Program-made: the position numbers and the translations under genes
Notes under the pieces: generated by a model
Told to the model about the DNA's origin: nothing
What the model saw: the letters and a program-made list of their open reading frames with translations, nothing else
Database searches by the model: none
Shown: piece after piece, positions 52,069 to 53,591 of the stretch
Numbering within the stretch: position 1 is the first letter of the stretch
How the letters are laid out: the number at the start of each line of letters is the position of its first letter
NCBI GenBank assembly: GCA_046309355.1
Contig: JBKCPL010000059.1
Location: forward strand, 1-53,591
DNA length: 53,591 nucleotides
Direction of reading: 5' to 3'
Origin: CAYSBE01 sp046309355
GTDB lineage: Bacteria > Bacteroidota > Bacteroidia > UKL13-3

Positions 52069-52230
52069 TTATTTTTTATGGCGTTTTTCGTCCGATACGG
52101 TTAGCCTTTTACGGCCTTTTGCCCTGCGTGAAGCCAATACTTTACGACCCGACTCGCTAGCCATACGCTCGCGGAATCCGTGCTTGTTTCTTCTTTTTCT
52201 TACCGAAGGCTGAAATGTTCTTTGTGGCAT
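52069..52230 (-). CDS. rpmH: 50S ribosomal protein L34
   Basis: Ribosomal protein L34, 53 residues: MPQRTFQPSVRKRRNKHGFRERM, then GRKVLASRRAKGRKRLTVSDEKRHKK. The family's KR.RKHGFR.RM and GR.VL..RR.KGRK.L blocks are complete. It is short and easily missed. It leads rpmH-rnpA-yidD-protease and has the second-best promoter in the window just upstream (52253-52284). No dnaA is adjacent, unlike in many other phyla. Confidence 0.97.
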   Translation of the reverse strand: MPQRTFQPSVRKRRNKHGFRERMASESGRKVLASRRAKGRKRLTVSDEKRHKK

Positions 52231-52252
52231 GACGATATTTTTTAAAGGATGG

Positions 52253-52284
52253 CAAAGTTAAGTGTGCTTTACCTGAAAACCAAA
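52253..52284 (-). promoter_or_regulatory. Promoter of rpmH
   Basis: On the minus strand TTTG (52281-52284), 20-bp spacer, TAACTTTG (52253-52260, exact TAnnTTTG). The leader would be about 17 nt. This is a textbook Bacteroidota promoter before a highly expressed gene. Confidence 0.7.
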
Positions 52285-52299
52285 CTGTTTTAAACAAAA

Positions 52300-52324
52300 A
52301 AAATGCCGGAGTACCCGGCATTTT
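52300..52324 (-). terminator. Intrinsic terminator of the Ala-rich lipoprotein gene
   Basis: AAAATGCCGG, 5-nt loop, CCGGCATTTT: a perfect 10-bp stem. Reading on the minus strand it is followed by a run of eight T (52296-52303, partly in the stem). It separates the lipoprotein gene from rpmH. Confidence 0.88.
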
Positions 52325-52344
52325 CTTGAGTAATTGAATTCAAA

Positions 52345-52590
52345 TTACTTAGCAGGAGCAGCAGGAGCAGCTTCTGTAGCAGGAGCAGCTTCAGCAGCAG
52401 GAGCAGCAGTTGTGTCTGCAGGAGCAGCTTCAGCTTCCATAGCTTCTAACTGAGCAGCCTCAAGGTTAGCAGCTTCGATTGAATCTTGAATGCGTTTTTC
52501 TTCTGCTTTTCTTTTTTCTTCAGCTGAAGGACCGCAAGCAACTACTGCTAACATAGCAGCAGCAGCAACGATTGATAATACTTTTTTCAT
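52345..52590 (-). CDS. Small Ala/Glu/Pro-rich lipoprotein
   Basis: An 81-residue lipoprotein, MKKVLSIVAAAAMLAVVACGPS, with lipobox VVAC and Cys19. After a charged helix (AEEKRKAEEKRIQDSIEAANLEA) the last 40 residues are almost only Ala, Pro, Glu and Thr, in EAAPA-type repeats. Short proteins of this form are frequent in Bacteroidota and probably sit in the outer membrane or periplasm as an extended tether; no function is known. The matching DNA is a tandem array of GGAGCAGC-like units (about 52351-52434). It has the best promoter in the window and its own terminator, so it is probably a highly expressed single-gene unit. Confidence 0.85.
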   Translation of the reverse strand: MKKVLSIVAAAAMLAVVACGPSAEEKRKAEEKRIQDSIEAANLEAAQLEAMEAEAAPADTTAAPAAEAAPATEAAPAAPAK

Positions 52591-52624
52591 TGTGTTGTTA
52601 ATTAATTTTTGTGATAAACGGGTG

Positions 52625-52654
52625 CGAAGATAGTACGAATCAGGTATTTACCAA
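52625..52654 (-). promoter_or_regulatory. Promoter of the Ala-rich lipoprotein gene
   Basis: On the minus strand TTG (52652-52654), 19-bp spacer, TATCTTCG (52625-52632). The spacing is ideal and the -7 box is the TAnnTTCG variant. Leader about 28 nt. Confidence 0.65.
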
Positions 52655-52681
52655 AAATAAAACCGGAGGATATCCACATTT

Positions 52682-53591
52682 TCACTTTTTACGCATATAT
52701 ATAGTAATAGGAACTCCCTCAAAATCAAATGATTCTCGTATCTTGTTTTCCAGATACCGCTTGTACGGCTCGTTAATATATTGTGGCAGATTGCAGAAAA
52801 AGGCAAACTTCGGATTACTACCGGGCAGTTGTGTGACGAATTTAATGCGTATGTATTTTCCTTTTATGGCCGGTGGCGGATACTGTTCAATATACGGGAG
52901 CATAGTCTCGTTTAGCTTATGTGTAGGAATTCGTCTTCTGCGGTTTTCATACACCTTTACCGCAACTTCTACTGCCCTGTGAATGCGTTGTTTTTCAATA
53001 GCCGATGTAAATAAGATGGGAACATTCACAAAAGGCTCCATCTTCTTCCTGATATCTTTCTCAAATTGAAGGGAGGTTTTGTGATCCTTCTCCACCAAAT
53101 CCCATTTATTTACCAGTACCACAAGCCCCTTTCCATTTTTAACGGCCAGGTGAATCAAATTCATGTCCTGTGCATCCATACCCAAGGTTGCGTCCAGCAT
53201 CAACACAGCTACATCACAGTCTTCAAGTGCACGCAATGAACGCATAACCGAGTAAAACTCAATATCTTCTTTGACTTTTGCTTTTTTACGGATGCCGGCA
53301 GTGTCTACCAATACAAAGTGATGGCCAAACGCCTTGTATTCCGTGTGAATGGCATCGCGAGTAGTGCCTGCTATATCTGTAACAATATTGCGGTTGTAGC
53401 CTAAAAGAGCATTTACAAACGATGATTTGCCTACATTGGGTCTACCTACAATAGCTATTTTGGGCAATGCCGGTGTTAATTCTTCTTCTGTTTGGTCTTC
53501 TTCTGAATAGTCATCCTTCTCGTTCGATACTTCAGGCAATACATCCGGCATTAATTCGCATATGCGATCAAGCATTTCCCCTGTGCCCCCT
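52682..53591 (-). CDS. der: Ribosome biogenesis GTPase Der, 5' end outside window
   Basis: Double GTPase needed for 50S assembly. The visible 303 codons start inside the end of the first G domain (GTGEMLDRI, in frame from 53590) and continue through an acidic linker (EVSNEKDDYSEEDQTEEEL), the whole second G domain (IAIVGRPNVGKSSFVNALL, VDTAGIRKKAKVKEDIEFYSV, NKWDLVEKD, TSAIEKQRIHRAV) and the C-terminal KH-like domain (PPAIKGKYIRIKFVTQLPGSNPKFAFFCNLP, ending YMRKK). The ATG at 53575 is internal and not the real start; Der has about 435-440 residues, so roughly 135 are missing to the right. Confidence 0.96.
   Translation of the reverse strand, partial: GGTGEMLDRICELMPDVLPEVSNEKDDYSEEDQTEEELTPALPKIAIVGRPNVGKSSFVNALLGYNRNIVTDIAGTTRDAIHTEYKAFGHHFVLVDTAGIRKKAKVKEDIEFYSVMRSLRALEDCDVAVLMLDATLGMDAQDMNLIHLAVKNGKGLVVLVNKWDLVEKDHKTSLQFEKDIRKKMEPFVNVPILFTSAIEKQRIHRAVEVAVKVYENRRRRIPTHKLNETMLPYIEQYPPPAIKGKYIRIKFVTQLPGSNPKFAFFCNLPQYINEPYKRYLENKIRESFDFEGVPITIYMRKK

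Overview
The window is 53.6 kb of chromosomal DNA from a member of the Bacteroidota. Several things point there. It has type IX secretion (T9SS) hallmarks: a protein with a gliding-motility/type B C-terminal sorting domain, a PorV/PorQ-family barrel and an OmpA protein built like PorE. Promoter-like elements fit the Bacteroidota pattern TTG-N19/20-TAnnTTTG (here often TAnnTTCG). Start codons rarely have a Shine-Dalgarno sequence. The gene neighbourhoods (mreBCD-mrdA-rodA, zapA-rny, rnpA-yidD-S41 protease, birA divergent from rsfS) are also typical. I cannot fix the family; Chitinophagales- or Saprospirales-like lineages are plausible. There is no rRNA, CRISPR array, insertion sequence, integrase or phage gene. 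It reads as a compact core-genome segment.

Layout. 1-7.3 kb: aspS (cut by the left edge) divergent from uvrA and purE, then a converging membrane/TPR protein. 7.3-9.7 kb: a tRNA-Pro(GGG) with a layered hairpin region behind it, and an LD-carboxypeptidase/mannose-1-phosphate guanylyltransferase pair. 9.8-15.9 kb: recQ, a translationally coupled lipoprotein propeller/PorV-like barrel pair, and a GT22-type mannosyltransferase-like protein. 16-21.3 kb: minus-strand genes birA-coaX-outer membrane protein-lptC-small 55-residue membrane protein, then typA. 21.4-24.6 kb: rsfS, the PorE-like protein and an inositol monophosphatase. 24.6-27 kb: two unknown exported proteins and murQ. 27-32 kb: S41 protease, lnt, purH. 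32-37.7 kb: the rod-shape operon mreB-mreC-mreD-mrdA-rodA. 37.6-43 kb: a PLP enzyme of sulfur amino acid metabolism, a TerB-like protein, a TPMT-family methyltransferase, an Fsa-type transaldolase, a coiled-coil protein, zapA and rny, closed by a strong terminator. 43-47.2 kb: a large T9SS cargo protein, an AT-rich spacer with phased 11-bp repeats, two small unknown genes and an SprT-like protein. 47.2-53.6 kb, minus strand: rpmH-rnpA-yidD-S41 protease-TauE/SafE-M28 peptidase, a small Ala-rich lipoprotein, and der (cut by the right edge).

The genes mostly serve cell-envelope construction (LptC, Lnt, MreBCD/PBP2/RodA, MurQ, LD-carboxypeptidase, YidD, three proteases, T9SS parts), cell division (ZapA and its neighbour), RNA and translation (AspRS, tRNA-Pro, TypA, RsfS, RnpA, L34, RNase Y, Der), DNA repair (UvrA, RecQ) and purine synthesis (PurE, PurH). 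I did not find one clearly new multi-gene system. The best leads are the repeat cluster at 45530-45602, the lptC-coupled 55-residue protein, the lipoprotein/PorV-like pair, the structured region behind tRNA-Pro, and the coiled-coil protein beside zapA. I ran no similarity search; family names rest on motifs read directly from the translations.
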